From the NCBI GenBank assembly GCA_041879415.1, contig CP090852.1, positions 1,302,001-1,366,000 of the forward strand: a stretch of 64,000 nucleotides of DNA. The letters are read 5' to 3'. Below are positions 43,737 to 52,267 of the stretch, piece after piece; within the stretch, counting starts at the first letter, position 1; the number at the start of each line of letters is the position of its first letter. The translations under genes and the position numbers were made by a program. The notes below the pieces were generated by a model. The model was not told the origin of the DNA. It made no database searches and was given only the letters and a program-made list of their open reading frames with translations. Source of the stretch: Vibrio chagasii. Its GTDB lineage: Bacteria; Pseudomonadota; Gammaproteobacteria; Enterobacterales; Vibrionaceae.

Positions 43737-44988
43737 AAGCTCAGTAAAAGAAAGCACGTACCCAAGTATCTATAAGAAAATTCGTAGAAGCTTTGGGATC
43801 ATGACACTTGTTATGTTCAGCATGTTCTGGACAGCCATTTATTTGGCCGAAAACCAGATGGAAGTCATTAGCTTACACCACTGGTTAGATACTGAAGCGA
43901 ACCGCTATACCGCAGAGTATGAGTTATATGGTGAAGATACCTTATTGCCCAATCCGAATGAGTTCTCTACCTATTGGAGTGAGAACGAACTACCCCGTTG
44001 GCTAAGTTACTATAAAACGCCAGGCTTCTACGAATACCTTCTGGGGGCGGAGGATAAACATTTCATTGTTTTGAAGCATCCTTCGGGGAAAGGGATGATG
44101 TACATCGTCTTTCAAGATGATGCAGATGATTACCTAGATAATTACGAGTGGAGCCTACACTATTACACCATGCTGTTGGGGGGCTTTATTTCCTTAGCCA
44201 TGGTCTTTTACAGTGTTTATGTGGTGCGTTCATTGTCACGTCCACTAAGCCAGATAGAGCAAAAAATCAGTTTGATGCAGCCCGACCAGCCCTCTTTTGA
44301 GGTGACAACTGGTTACGCTGAGACTCGTCATATCGAGCAAACCTTACTCGATTCTAAAAACGATATATCGGGCTACTTTCAGCGAGAAGAGGAGTTTAGT
44401 CGCTTCGCCTCGCATGAACTTCGTACGCCAATCATGGTGATTCAAGGTTCTGCAGATTTACTCGCCAAAGTCGACAACCAACCTCCTGTGGCGTTGAAAG
44501 CCATCAATCGAGTTCAAGAAGCCAGTGAGCAAATGCGTATTCTGACAGAGATGTTTTTGTTGCTTGGGAAAGAAAGTGTCGATGAACACCGCTTCTCTGA
44601 GCATGATTTGGAAACCATGGTCCGACAGCAATTGAAAGAGCTAGCCATTTTGTTTGCCAAACAGGATGCGAGCTACCGCCTTAACGTTACAAGATCAGCT
44701 ACCGTGTATGCGCCTGAAAGCTTCATCACCGTGGTCATGAACAACTTAATCAAGAATGCATTTAGCTATAGTATCGGCGACATTGATATTCAATTGACTG
44801 AGAAAGGGTTGGTGATCGTCAATAGGCATGATGGTAACGAAACCTATAACGCAGGCTACGGGTGTGGTCTGATTATTGTTCAGCGTATTTGTGAGCGAAT
44901 GAACTGGCATTTTGAAACCCGAGATGACGGGGAGAGGTTTCATACCTATTTGAATTTTTCTGATGGGAACAAGAAAACCAACGTTTAG
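43708..44988 (+). CDS. Membrane sensor histidine kinase
   Basis: This 426-residue kinase has two membrane segments (about 29-50 and 152-172) around a periplasmic sensor of about 100 residues. A dimerisation/H-box FASHELRTPI with phosphorylated His236 follows, then a compact HATPase (about 320-420) with N-box NNLIKNAF and a G-rich NAGYGCGLIIVQRI. The canonical DxGxG G1 box is not clear (SDIDIQL...), so this HATPase is somewhat degenerate. It is the sensor of the upstream response regulator; the overlap shows translational coupling. The stimulus is unknown. Confidence 0.88.
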   Translation: MDKVTDSKRKSSVKESTYPSIYKKIRRSFGIMTLVMFSMFWTAIYLAENQMEVISLHHWLDTEANRYTAEYELYGEDTLLPNPNEFSTYWSENELPRWLSYYKTPGFYEYLLGAEDKHFIVLKHPSGKGMMYIVFQDDADDYLDNYEWSLHYYTMLLGGFISLAMVFYSVYVVRSLSRPLSQIEQKISLMQPDQPSFEVTTGYAETRHIEQTLLDSKNDISGYFQREEEFSRFASHELRTPIMVIQGSADLLAKVDNQPPVALKAINRVQEASEQMRILTEMFLLLGKESVDEHRFSEHDLETMVRQQLKELAILFAKQDASYRLNVTRSATVYAPESFITVVMNNLIKNAFSYSIGDIDIQLTEKGLVIVNRHDGNETYNAGYGCGLIIVQRICERMNWHFETRDDGERFHTYLNFSDGNKKTNV

Positions 44989-44995
44989 GTATTCA

Positions 44996-45024
44996 CTTAG
45001 TGTGACGACTGCTGCCACACTAAG
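44996..45024. terminator. Hairpin between kinase and ydcH
   Basis: CTTAGTGTG/CACACTAAG stem with a loop of about 11 bases between convergent genes; no strong T tract, so activity is uncertain. Confidence 0.45.
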
Positions 45025-45035
45025 TGCTGGTCTGG

Positions 45036-45293
45036 CTAAACCATTTTCAGTGCGTGATGTCTAGTGAGTTGTTTGTGTAGCGCGTCTTTGAGCTCCATGC
45101 GTTCTACTTTGAGGTTGTGCATGCTGTCATCATCAATCGGGCTGCCTGATATTTCCAATTCACGGATGTCATAATCAAGCTGGTGGTACTTTTGCATGTC
45201 TGCTTTGAACTTTTCGTCGTCGTGGTTGAGTTGAACAATGTCTAATTTCAGCTCTGGGAAATCTAAGATAAAGGCATGGTTTTCATTGAGCAT
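45036..45293 (-). CDS. YdcH family (DUF465) small protein
   Basis: This 85-residue helical protein follows the DUF465 pattern: MLNENHAFILDFPELKLDIVQLNHDDEKF, with a two-helix arrangement ending LHKQLTRHHALKMV. I start at the ATG at 45293, seven bases after AGGA; a GTG two codons earlier would be too close to the site. Function unknown in any species. Cytoplasmic. Confidence 0.8.
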   Translation of the reverse strand: MLNENHAFILDFPELKLDIVQLNHDDEKFKADMQKYHQLDYDIRELEISGSPIDDDSMHNLKVERMELKDALHKQLTRHHALKMV

Positions 45294-45379
45294 TGGCACT
45301 TCCTCTGTCGTTAAATTAACTTCAGTATAGAACCTATTTTTGAAGATAAATGTGGTTCAAAACACAAAGCGAGATTAGG

Positions 45380-45427
45380 ATTAAAAAAGGGCATTAGCGT
45401 GCCCAATTGGAATCGCTGATGCCCTTT
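45380..45427 (-). terminator. Terminator after trhO
   Basis: AAAGGGCATTAGCG/CGCTGATGCCCTTT long stem with a T run for minus-strand transcription. Confidence 0.8.
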
Positions 45428-45471
45428 GTTCTTTCAGTTGCGTTGATCGCTATAGCGTTTCTGCTAAGAGA

Positions 45472-46461
45472 TTATTTCGCTTTTTTACCAGAGCGTTGTT
45501 GCTCTTTGTATGCCAACTTTTCTTTCTTACGTTGCTCGATTAGGTGAGCAGCATCGCCACCTACGTGAGTTTCGCCGCGTGCATTTGATAGCTGTACTTG
45601 CTTTTCACGTTCACGGAAACGCGCTTTCTGCTCTTCAGAGTGCTTATCAAAACACTTAGGGCAGCTTACGCCTTTCTCGAAGTGCTCAGAGGCTTTGTCT
45701 TCTTCTGTGATTGGTAGACGACAAGCGTTACATACATCGTAGCCACTCTTTTCTAGCTGGTGGTTAACGGCAACACGGCCATCAAACACATAGCAATCGC
45801 CTTCCCACATGCTCTCTTCTTCAGGCACTTCTTCTAGGTATTTTAGAATGCCACCTTCAAGATGGTAAACCTCTTCAAAACCTTGCTCTTTCATGTAGGC
45901 CGTTGATTTTTCACAACGAATACCACCTGTACAGAACATCGCGACTTTCTTGTGCTTCTTAGGATCTAGATTGTCTTCAACGTACTGAGGGAATTCACGG
46001 AATGTTTCCGTGTTTGGGTTTACCGCGTTTTTGAATGTGCCGATGTCTACTTCGTAGTCGTTACGAGTATCAACCAAGATCACATCTGGATCTGAGATAA
46101 GGTCGTTCCATTCGTTTGGCTTAACGTAAGTACCAACAACATGGCGAGGGTCGATGCCTTCGACACCCATGGTTACGATCTCTTTCTTAAGCTTTACCTT
46201 GGTGCGGTTGAATGGTTGTTCGTCGTTGAACGACTCTTTGTAAACAACATCCGCTAGGCGGTCGTCTTGCTTGAACCATTGAAGGAGGGCGTCGATAGAT
46301 TCGCGCTTACCTGCAACGGTACCGTTGATACCTTCACTTGCAAGTAACAAAGTACCACGAATGTTATTGGCTTCTAGAAGCTCAGTTAGCGGTTGGCGAA
46401 TTTCTTGGTAATCATCAAGTGCTACGAATTTATACAGAGCACATACAACATATTGAGACAT
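45472..46461 (-). CDS. trhO: tRNA uridine(34) hydroxylase TrhO
   Basis: This 329-residue enzyme (formerly YceA) makes 5-hydroxyuridine at tRNA position 34 using oxygen. It has an N-terminal part (1-90) and a rhodanese domain (about 120-220) with the catalytic loop MFCTGGIRCEK (Cys near 180). A C-terminal cysteine-rich region follows, with CNACRLPI and CPKC, likely a zinc knuckle. Length and motifs are normal. Monocistronic. The tail is lysine-rich (RKKEKLAYKEQQRSGKKAK), as in other members. Confidence 0.93.
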   Translation of the reverse strand: MSQYVVCALYKFVALDDYQEIRQPLTELLEANNIRGTLLLASEGINGTVAGKRESIDALLQWFKQDDRLADVVYKESFNDEQPFNRTKVKLKKEIVTMGVEGIDPRHVVGTYVKPNEWNDLISDPDVILVDTRNDYEVDIGTFKNAVNPNTETFREFPQYVEDNLDPKKHKKVAMFCTGGIRCEKSTAYMKEQGFEEVYHLEGGILKYLEEVPEEESMWEGDCYVFDGRVAVNHQLEKSGYDVCNACRLPITEEDKASEHFEKGVSCPKCFDKHSEEQKARFREREKQVQLSNARGETHVGGDAAHLIEQRKKEKLAYKEQQRSGKKAK

Positions 46462-46660
46462 GGTTTTTCCTTTCTGCGAGCTGGAACGTAAATCCAGAGC
46501 GGTTGCCTATTCTGATCATAGCTGGGCATTGAAACCGAGCTCGTCATGATGGCTTATTAAAATCCGCCGCAGTATAACTAAGGCGATGTAGGACAAAAAC
46601 CAACCAAGTGTAGGGCTATTTATCACCTGTTTTATTGTGGATTTATGATCTGAGGAACGA

Positions 46661-46692
46661 AAAAGCCCTGCTGTACAAATACAGCAGGGCTT
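46661..46692 (-). terminator. Terminator after the aminotransferase gene
   Basis: AAGCCCTGCTGTA-CAAA-TACAGCAGGGCTT perfect stem; A run at the plus-strand left gives T's on the minus strand. Confidence 0.88.
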
Positions 46693-46722
46693 GGTGTTGA
46701 ATCTGTCTTACTTAATCAGCGA

Positions 46723-47871
46723 TTACGCTTGGTTAAGTACTTCCGTTAAGCGTTTCACCGCTTCAGTCAACTCTTCTGGGTTAGCGTTAGTGAAGTTTAA
46801 GCGCAGTGCCGCTTTTGCTCCCTCCGGCTTTGGATAGAATACTGGGCTTGGTACAACGGCTACACCATTTGAAAGTAGGGTCTTAGCCAGTTCAAAAGTA
46901 TCGCATTCTGGAATCTCAACCCAAATGAACATCCCGCCATCGACTGCTTTCAATACACAGTCAGCAGGCAGTTGTTTTTCTAGTTCTGAAAACAGCACTT
47001 CATAGCGAGACTTGTACAGTGAGCGGATGCTTTCCATGTGCACGTTAAAGTCTTGGTGCTTTAGAAGGCCAAGCAGTAGGGCCTGCATCGGAACACTTGA
47101 GTGCAAATCTGCGCCTTGCTTCACTTTGATCAGTGGCTCAAGGTAGCTGCGCTTACCTGTTACCGCACCAATACGTAAACCAGGTGATGCAATCTTAGAG
47201 AATGAACGAAGAACGATAGAGTTGTCAGGGCAGAAAGACGAAACCAACGGCAGCTCTGTGCCTGTGAAACGTAGCTCTCGGTATGGTGCATCTTCGATGA
47301 ACGCGACGTTGTATTTGATACACAGCTCAGCCACTTTTTGGCGAGTCTCTGTTGTCCAACATACGCCCGTTGGGTTATGGAAATCTGGTACCGCGTAGAA
47401 CATCTTTGGCGATTGCTCGGCAAAGCACGTTTCTAGTTCATCTAGGTTAGGTCCAAATTCAGTTTGAGACACAGTCACAATGTTTGCTTGAACCAAACCA
47501 AATACTTGCATCGCACCCAAGTAGCTCGGAGCTTCCATTACCACCACATCATTCGGATCAACATATGCACGAGCAATCAAATCTAGACCTTGCTGAGAAC
47601 CAGTACAGATCATCGCAGTGTGAGTTTCTGGCAATTGGTAGCTTTGTGTTAGGTGGTCGAGCAAAGGGCCGTAACCCGCTGTCGAGCCGTATTGGAAAAC
47701 TTCAGGCATGTTCGCTAGGTTTTCTAGCGTTGGCTTCATTAAATCGATTGGGAAGGTTTTCTCATCAGGCAGACCACCGGCCAGTGAGATGACGTTTGGA
47801 TCGCTTGCTGCAGCGAGGATCTCTCGAATATATGAAGATTGAATTTGTTGTAATGACTGTGCGATTTCCAT
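46723..47871 (-). CDS. PLP-dependent class I/II aminotransferase
   Basis: This 382-residue cytoplasmic enzyme has a PLP-binding core: the Schiff-base Lys in SFSKIASPGLRIG (near residue 235), YAVPDFHNPTGVCW (PLP contact) and the N-terminal SLAGGLPDEKTFP. The pattern resembles MocR-type or 2-aminoadipate/valine-like aminotransferases (LysN, AvtA type) without a winged helix. The start at 47871 (MEIAQSLQQ) is used because the longer frame to 47970 starts within the AraC promoter region. Divergent from an AraC regulator; substrate not known. Confidence 0.85.
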   Translation of the reverse strand: MEIAQSLQQIQSSYIREILAAASDPNVISLAGGLPDEKTFPIDLMKPTLENLANMPEVFQYGSTAGYGPLLDHLTQSYQLPETHTAMICTGSQQGLDLIARAYVDPNDVVVMEAPSYLGAMQVFGLVQANIVTVSQTEFGPNLDELETCFAEQSPKMFYAVPDFHNPTGVCWTTETRQKVAELCIKYNVAFIEDAPYRELRFTGTELPLVSSFCPDNSIVLRSFSKIASPGLRIGAVTGKRSYLEPLIKVKQGADLHSSVPMQALLLGLLKHQDFNVHMESIRSLYKSRYEVLFSELEKQLPADCVLKAVDGGMFIWVEIPECDTFELAKTLLSNGVAVVPSPVFYPKPEGAKAALRLNFTNANPEELTEAVKRLTEVLNQA

Positions 47872-47986
47872 GTGTTGTGTCTCGTCGTTTTTCGTTTTTA
47901 TTCTATCGCTTGATATTACACGGCAATTGTAAAAACTAGCGTGTCCATTTATGCTCTTAAACATGTCCATTTATGCTATTTAAACG

Positions 47987-48856
47987 ATGTCACGTCAACA
48001 CATATCTCGAATCAATGATGTTCTTTTCCATATTCATCAAGACATCAGCCAACCGTTATCTGCTAAAGAGCTCTCTGAGATAGCAGCCTACTCAGAGCAA
48101 CACTTTCATCGTACGTTTAAAAGTGTGGTGGGGGAGTCGCTGCACCAATATATCCGACGCACTCGGATGGAGTATGCCGCTAATCAGTTGATGTTCGATA
48201 CCAGTTCATCGGTGGTTGAGATAGCCAATAAATGTGGTTTCAGTTCGGTGTCTTCATTTAGTCGAGCGTTTAAAGCGACTTTTAATATGTCTCCGGGCGA
48301 GTGGCGAAAACACGATTTGCAGATTGCCGAAAAGCCGTACTTGAAAGATCCTGAGGTGGCGGCTGGTTATCAAAATGTCGCACAGCGCAAGCTACCCGAG
48401 CCCAAAATAGTGGAAACACCAGAGCGCATGGCAGCCTATGTTCGCCACACTGGCTATAACCGTTCTATTCGTAATGCGTGGTTGATATTGAAAGCGTGGG
48501 CAAACGCCGAACAGCGTGATTTTTCGACCCAGTTTGGTTTGCACCATTCAAATCCAGCTTGGGTTGAAATGGACCAGTGTCGCTATGTGGCGTGTATCGC
48601 GATCAGTGAACCGATCAAGTATCGCAGCGTGGTCAATCAGATGGTGATTCCCGGCGGCTTACATGCCGTGTTTCGACTCAATGGCCGTTATGGAGAATTG
48701 CTACCACAGATCAGTATGGTATTAGAAAAATGGTTACCTACATCAGGTTTTAAGCAGCGTTCAACACCAGCCTATGTGCATTATCACCAGAATCATTTCT
48801 TAAATAGTGATGAAGTGTTCGAACTTGATTTCTATCTTCCGGTGAGTTTTTACTAA
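47987..48856 (+). CDS. AraC-family regulator with GyrI-like domain
   Basis: This 289-residue protein has an N-terminal AraC double helix-turn-helix (about 10-110: LSAKELSEIAAYSEQHFHRTFKSVVGESLHQYIRRTR and SVVEIANKCGFSSVSSFSRAFKATFNMSPGEW in outline) and a C-terminal GyrI-like ligand-binding domain (about 135-289: PERMAAYVRHTGYN and YHQNHFLNSDEVFELDFYLPV). This Rob-type order suggests multidrug or small-molecule sensing. Divergent from the aminotransferase, 116 bases apart, and upstream of a MATE exporter. Its targets may include both. Confidence 0.88.
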   Translation: MSRQHISRINDVLFHIHQDISQPLSAKELSEIAAYSEQHFHRTFKSVVGESLHQYIRRTRMEYAANQLMFDTSSSVVEIANKCGFSSVSSFSRAFKATFNMSPGEWRKHDLQIAEKPYLKDPEVAAGYQNVAQRKLPEPKIVETPERMAAYVRHTGYNRSIRNAWLILKAWANAEQRDFSTQFGLHHSNPAWVEMDQCRYVACIAISEPIKYRSVVNQMVIPGGLHAVFRLNGRYGELLPQISMVLEKWLPTSGFKQRSTPAYVHYHQNHFLNSDEVFELDFYLPVSFY

Positions 48857-49066
48857 TCGATGCTTGTGCTGTTTTGTTGAACCAGACTTTGCTCTTTTGT
48901 TGAGACGAATTAGCACGACTAATAGCTGCCAACGATTCTATGCAGGTGGGCTAAGATAGACACGCTTTGTTGATAATGTACTCCATTAAAAGATGACAAC
49001 GTACGGATTAAAAGATAGCATCACCTTCTTATTGCAAATAGTTCTTAATATCACCTTCTAGTAAAC

Positions 49067-50404
49067 ATGACTATTACTCACAAAGATTATCTGAAAATCG
49101 CTTTCCCTTTCATTATTTCAACGATTACTCAGCCTCTGCTCGGTGCCGTAGATACTGCTGTCATTGGGCAACTTGGTATTGCTGAGTTGATCGGTGGCGT
49201 CGCGATTGGCACCATCATCATGAACACCATGTATTGGTTGTTTGGCTTTTTTCGTGTCAGCACCACAGGGCAAAGCGCGATGGCGTTGGGCAAAGGGGAG
49301 CGTTCGGAACTCGCGGGCAGTTTGATGCGCCCATTTGTGCTGTCTGGTTTGGTGGGTTTGATCTTTATCTTGATACAACCTCTGATCTGGCAAGGGGCGA
49401 TGTGGGTGATAGAGCCTGAAGTGAACGTGGCTGAACAAGCGCATATCTACTTCAGTATTTTGATTTATGGCGCGCCTTTTGTGCTGCTCAACTACACCAT
49501 TATTGGATGGTTGATGGGGCAGGCGAAAGCCAAAGAAGTCCTTTACACACAAGTGTTTGGCAACGTGTTAAACATTGTTTTGGATGCGGTGTTCGTACTG
49601 TATTTCGATTTAGGTGTTGCGGGGGTGGCATACGCAAGTTTGATTGCACAAATCACCACCTTTGCGATTGGTATGACGCTGGTTATGAAGACGAGCAATA
49701 TCTCGGTATCTGAGTTCCTACAAGGTTCGAAGATGACCAAGAAAGACCTGTCGACAATCATCTCATCGAATACCGACCTACTGTTACGCACTATCTGTAT
49801 CTTGGTGTTCTTCAATATGATGGCGCGCACCGGTTCTAAACTGGGTACTGATGTTCTGGCCGCTAACGCGATCTTGATGCAGGTGACCTTTATAGTCAGT
49901 TACATGTTTGACGGGATTGCCAATGCATCGAGCGTGTTTGCGGGTAAAGCGGTTGGTCAGAAAAATGCTTCGATGTTGGAGCGTGTATTAAGGCTTAACT
50001 TCCAATGGACCACAGGTTTCATTGCTGCACTAACACTACTCACTTTGCTGTTTAAAGATCTGATTGTTTTCTTGTTTACCGATATTCCTGCGCTGGTTGC
50101 TTTGTACCATGAGATGGCACCTTGGCTGATTGCGTTTCCGCTGGTGGCTGGGTTTGGTTTGACGGTTTACGGCATCTTTACTGGAACAGGCACCACCCGT
50201 CCGGTTCGTGACTCGAGTATTGCGACTTTGTTGGTGTTCTTGGTTGTCCAGGCACTAGCGGTTGGTGCATGGGGTAATCATGGTTTGTGGCTAGCGTTCA
50301 CTCTGTTCTACCTTGGGCGTATTGCCTTCCTGTATCCGTTCATCACTCAGGTTAAACAGAAGTGTTACTCGGCAAAAGAGAGCCTTAATGGAGCGACGAA
50401 TTAA
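49067..50404 (+). CDS. MATE-family efflux transporter (DinF-like)
   Basis: This 445-residue inner-membrane protein has about twelve membrane segments in two halves. It starts MTITHKDYLKIAFPFIISTITQPLLGAVDTAVIGQLG, typical of the DinF branch of MATE exporters that expel drugs or toxic compounds using an ion gradient. Substrate not known. It lies 210 bases after the AraC/GyrI-like regulator; a functional link is plausible because such regulators often control drug efflux. It has its own terminator. Confidence 0.9.
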   Translation: MTITHKDYLKIAFPFIISTITQPLLGAVDTAVIGQLGIAELIGGVAIGTIIMNTMYWLFGFFRVSTTGQSAMALGKGERSELAGSLMRPFVLSGLVGLIFILIQPLIWQGAMWVIEPEVNVAEQAHIYFSILIYGAPFVLLNYTIIGWLMGQAKAKEVLYTQVFGNVLNIVLDAVFVLYFDLGVAGVAYASLIAQITTFAIGMTLVMKTSNISVSEFLQGSKMTKKDLSTIISSNTDLLLRTICILVFFNMMARTGSKLGTDVLAANAILMQVTFIVSYMFDGIANASSVFAGKAVGQKNASMLERVLRLNFQWTTGFIAALTLLTLLFKDLIVFLFTDIPALVALYHEMAPWLIAFPLVAGFGLTVYGIFTGTGTTRPVRDSSIATLLVFLVVQALAVGAWGNHGLWLAFTLFYLGRIAFLYPFITQVKQKCYSAKESLNGATN

Positions 50405-50435
50405 CTCTATCTAAAGTCACTTCTAAAACTTTATG

Positions 50436-50482
50436 AAAGCGCTTGTCTATCTTTACACAGTAAATTTAGACGGCGCTTTTTT
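50436..50482 (+). terminator. Terminator after the MATE gene
   Basis: AAAGCGC...GTCTA/TAGAC...GCGCTTT interrupted stem followed by T6. Confidence 0.7.
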
Positions 50483-50579
50483 GTACCCGATAGATAGTTA
50501 AAACTGGTCAATCAAACAGCAAAAAAACTGCGATACAGTTCAATGTTCTCTTTCCATCACCTCAGCTAAATGATAAGGT

Positions 50580-50594
50580 TGTTATGTTATAACA
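50580..50594 (+). promoter_or_regulatory. Zur-box match upstream of the ABC importer genes
   Basis: TGTTATGTTATAACA fits the gamma-proteobacterial Zur consensus TGTTATANTATAACA at 13 of 14 defined bases. It ends seven bases before the first ATG and contains a TATAAC -10-like hexamer. Confidence 0.75.
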
Positions 50595-50601
50595 TCTGTC
50601 T

Positions 50602-51372
50602 ATGAGTATTTGCGTGAACGCCCCACTTTTGTCTGTTGACCAGTTAACAATCAAAACTTCTTCGAGAACCCTTTTCCAAGATATCTGCTTCGATGTATAT
50701 CGAGGTGAATTGTTAGCGATCATGGGGCCTTCAGGAATCGGCAAGTCGATGCTTTCACGTGCGATTGCGGGGTTCATGCCCGATACTGTTGAGGCGGATG
50801 GTCATATTACTTTTGCTGGTGAGAGTGTGTGTGATTTGCCGATGTTGCAAAGAACTGCAGCACAAAGGCCAGCGGTTATCTTTCAAGATGCCCTTCAAGC
50901 GCTCAATCCTCTTGTCTCCATTGAAGGTCAGCTTACGTTGGCACTAACGGGAACTCGTACTAAGCCCAAGTCAAAAGACAAAACCAAGATCACCGAATTG
51001 TTGATTCAGTTGGGCTTTCCAAACCCAGAAACTATTTTGCCGTTATACCCAAGTCAAATCTCTGGAGGACAACGTCAACGAGTGTGTATTGCGATTGGCT
51101 TGTTGAGTAACGCCGATATCATCATTGCCGATGAACCGACTAGTGCGTTAGACCCGGTAACAGAGCAAGAGATACTTAAGCTGATTCGAGACAACGTAAA
51201 GCAACGCCAGATTGGCGGCTTGCTTATTACTCATGATCTACACAGCGCGTTAGCGTGTGACAAGTTATTGGTGATCGATGATGGCGGTGTGGTGGCTTAT
51301 GGAGCACCGAAACATGCGCTTGAATCGAGTTCTCACGCGTTCTGTTGTTCATTGAGAGATCTCATCGAATGA
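50602..51372 (+). CDS. ABC importer ATPase 1 (DppD/NikD-type)
   Basis: This 256-residue ATP-binding subunit of the peptide/nickel importer class has Walker A GPSGIGKS (residues 43-50), Q-loop IFQDALQALNPL, signature SGGQRQRV, and Walker B IIIADEPTSALD with the catalytic Glu. It powers import through the fused permease at 53784. First gene of a four-gene operon; the second starts four bases inside it. A Zur-box match with the -10 lies just before it. No ribosome-binding site is visible, so the mRNA may be leaderless. Confidence 0.93.
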   Translation: MSICVNAPLLSVDQLTIKTSSRTLFQDICFDVYRGELLAIMGPSGIGKSMLSRAIAGFMPDTVEADGHITFAGESVCDLPMLQRTAAQRPAVIFQDALQALNPLVSIEGQLTLALTGTRTKPKSKDKTKITELLIQLGFPNPETILPLYPSQISGGQRQRVCIAIGLLSNADIIIADEPTSALDPVTEQEILKLIRDNVKQRQIGGLLITHDLHSALACDKLLVIDDGGVVAYGAPKHALESSSHAFCCSLRDLIE

Positions 51373-52220
51373 GCTCGACCTCTTCACTAAATTCAGAAGT
51401 CTCGCCATCAATGCCTGTGATTGATTCAGAAACACTTACACCGATTGAGATTAAGTTCGAGAACGTCGGAGTGCACTATTACTCCATCCCTCGTTGGTTA
51501 GGTGGTCAGGCGTTCAAAGCGCTACAAAATATCGACCTTAATGTTGAAGACAAAAGCCTAGCTATTGTTGGGCGTTCTGGTGCGGGTAAATCGACACTGA
51601 TTGAACTGCTATTTGGGCTGAAATTGCCGACCGTTGGTGATATCAGCCTGTTTAGGCATTCATTGCCAATTCGAAATAGCAAAGTGCAAGCGGCGGTATG
51701 TCGCCTTATCCAATTGGTGCCACAAGAGCCACACACTAGCCTCAACCCTTACTACACCGTTCGGCAGATCTTAGCTGAACCGCTGAGCAACCTAGATGTT
51801 TCTGGCAATCATCAAAGCATCATTGAAGAGACGCTATCGGACGTTGGCTTACCTGTGTCTTTGTTATCACTCAAGCCAAATCAGCTCTCTACGGGCCAAG
51901 CTCAACGTGTGGCTATTGCTCGGGCGCTTGTCGTTAGACCCGCAGTATTAGTTGCCGATGAGCCAACCAGTAGCCTTGATCCGGTGAATCGCCAGAGGCT
52001 ACTCGACTTATTGAACTCTTTGAAAAAGAAGCGCGACATGCGCCTTGTTTTGGTGACACATGACCTAGGCGCAGCACAGGCGCTTTGCGAAGAAATTCTG
52101 GTCCTCGACCATGGGCAAATGGTCGAGCATGGACCGACATCTCAAGTGATGAGCACACCTGCTCATCCAGCGACTCAGATGCTGATCGAATCTCAGCCTC
52201 TATCGAAATCTACTTGTTAA
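51369..52220 (+). CDS. ABC importer ATPase 2 (DppF/NikE-type)
   Basis: This 283-residue second ATPase has Walker A GRSGAGKST (near residue 79), Q-loop LVPQEPHTSLNP, signature STGQAQRVA and Walker B VLVADEPTSSLD. The start at 51369 (MSSTSSLNSE) is the ATGA overlap with the stop of ATPase 1, a sign of translational coupling; a frame from 51345 would overlap further. It pairs with ATPase 1 as a heterodimer, as in DppDF and NikDE. The extended N-terminus (about 50 residues before the first strand) is slightly long for the family. Confidence 0.92.
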   Translation: MSSTSSLNSEVSPSMPVIDSETLTPIEIKFENVGVHYYSIPRWLGGQAFKALQNIDLNVEDKSLAIVGRSGAGKSTLIELLFGLKLPTVGDISLFRHSLPIRNSKVQAAVCRLIQLVPQEPHTSLNPYYTVRQILAEPLSNLDVSGNHQSIIEETLSDVGLPVSLLSLKPNQLSTGQAQRVAIARALVVRPAVLVADEPTSSLDPVNRQRLLDLLNSLKKKRDMRLVLVTHDLGAAQALCEEILVLDHGQMVEHGPTSQVMSTPAHPATQMLIESQPLSKSTC

Positions 52221-52267
52221 ACACAACCTCACTAATTAATAAAATACAGCTATAGAGAAAAACAACG

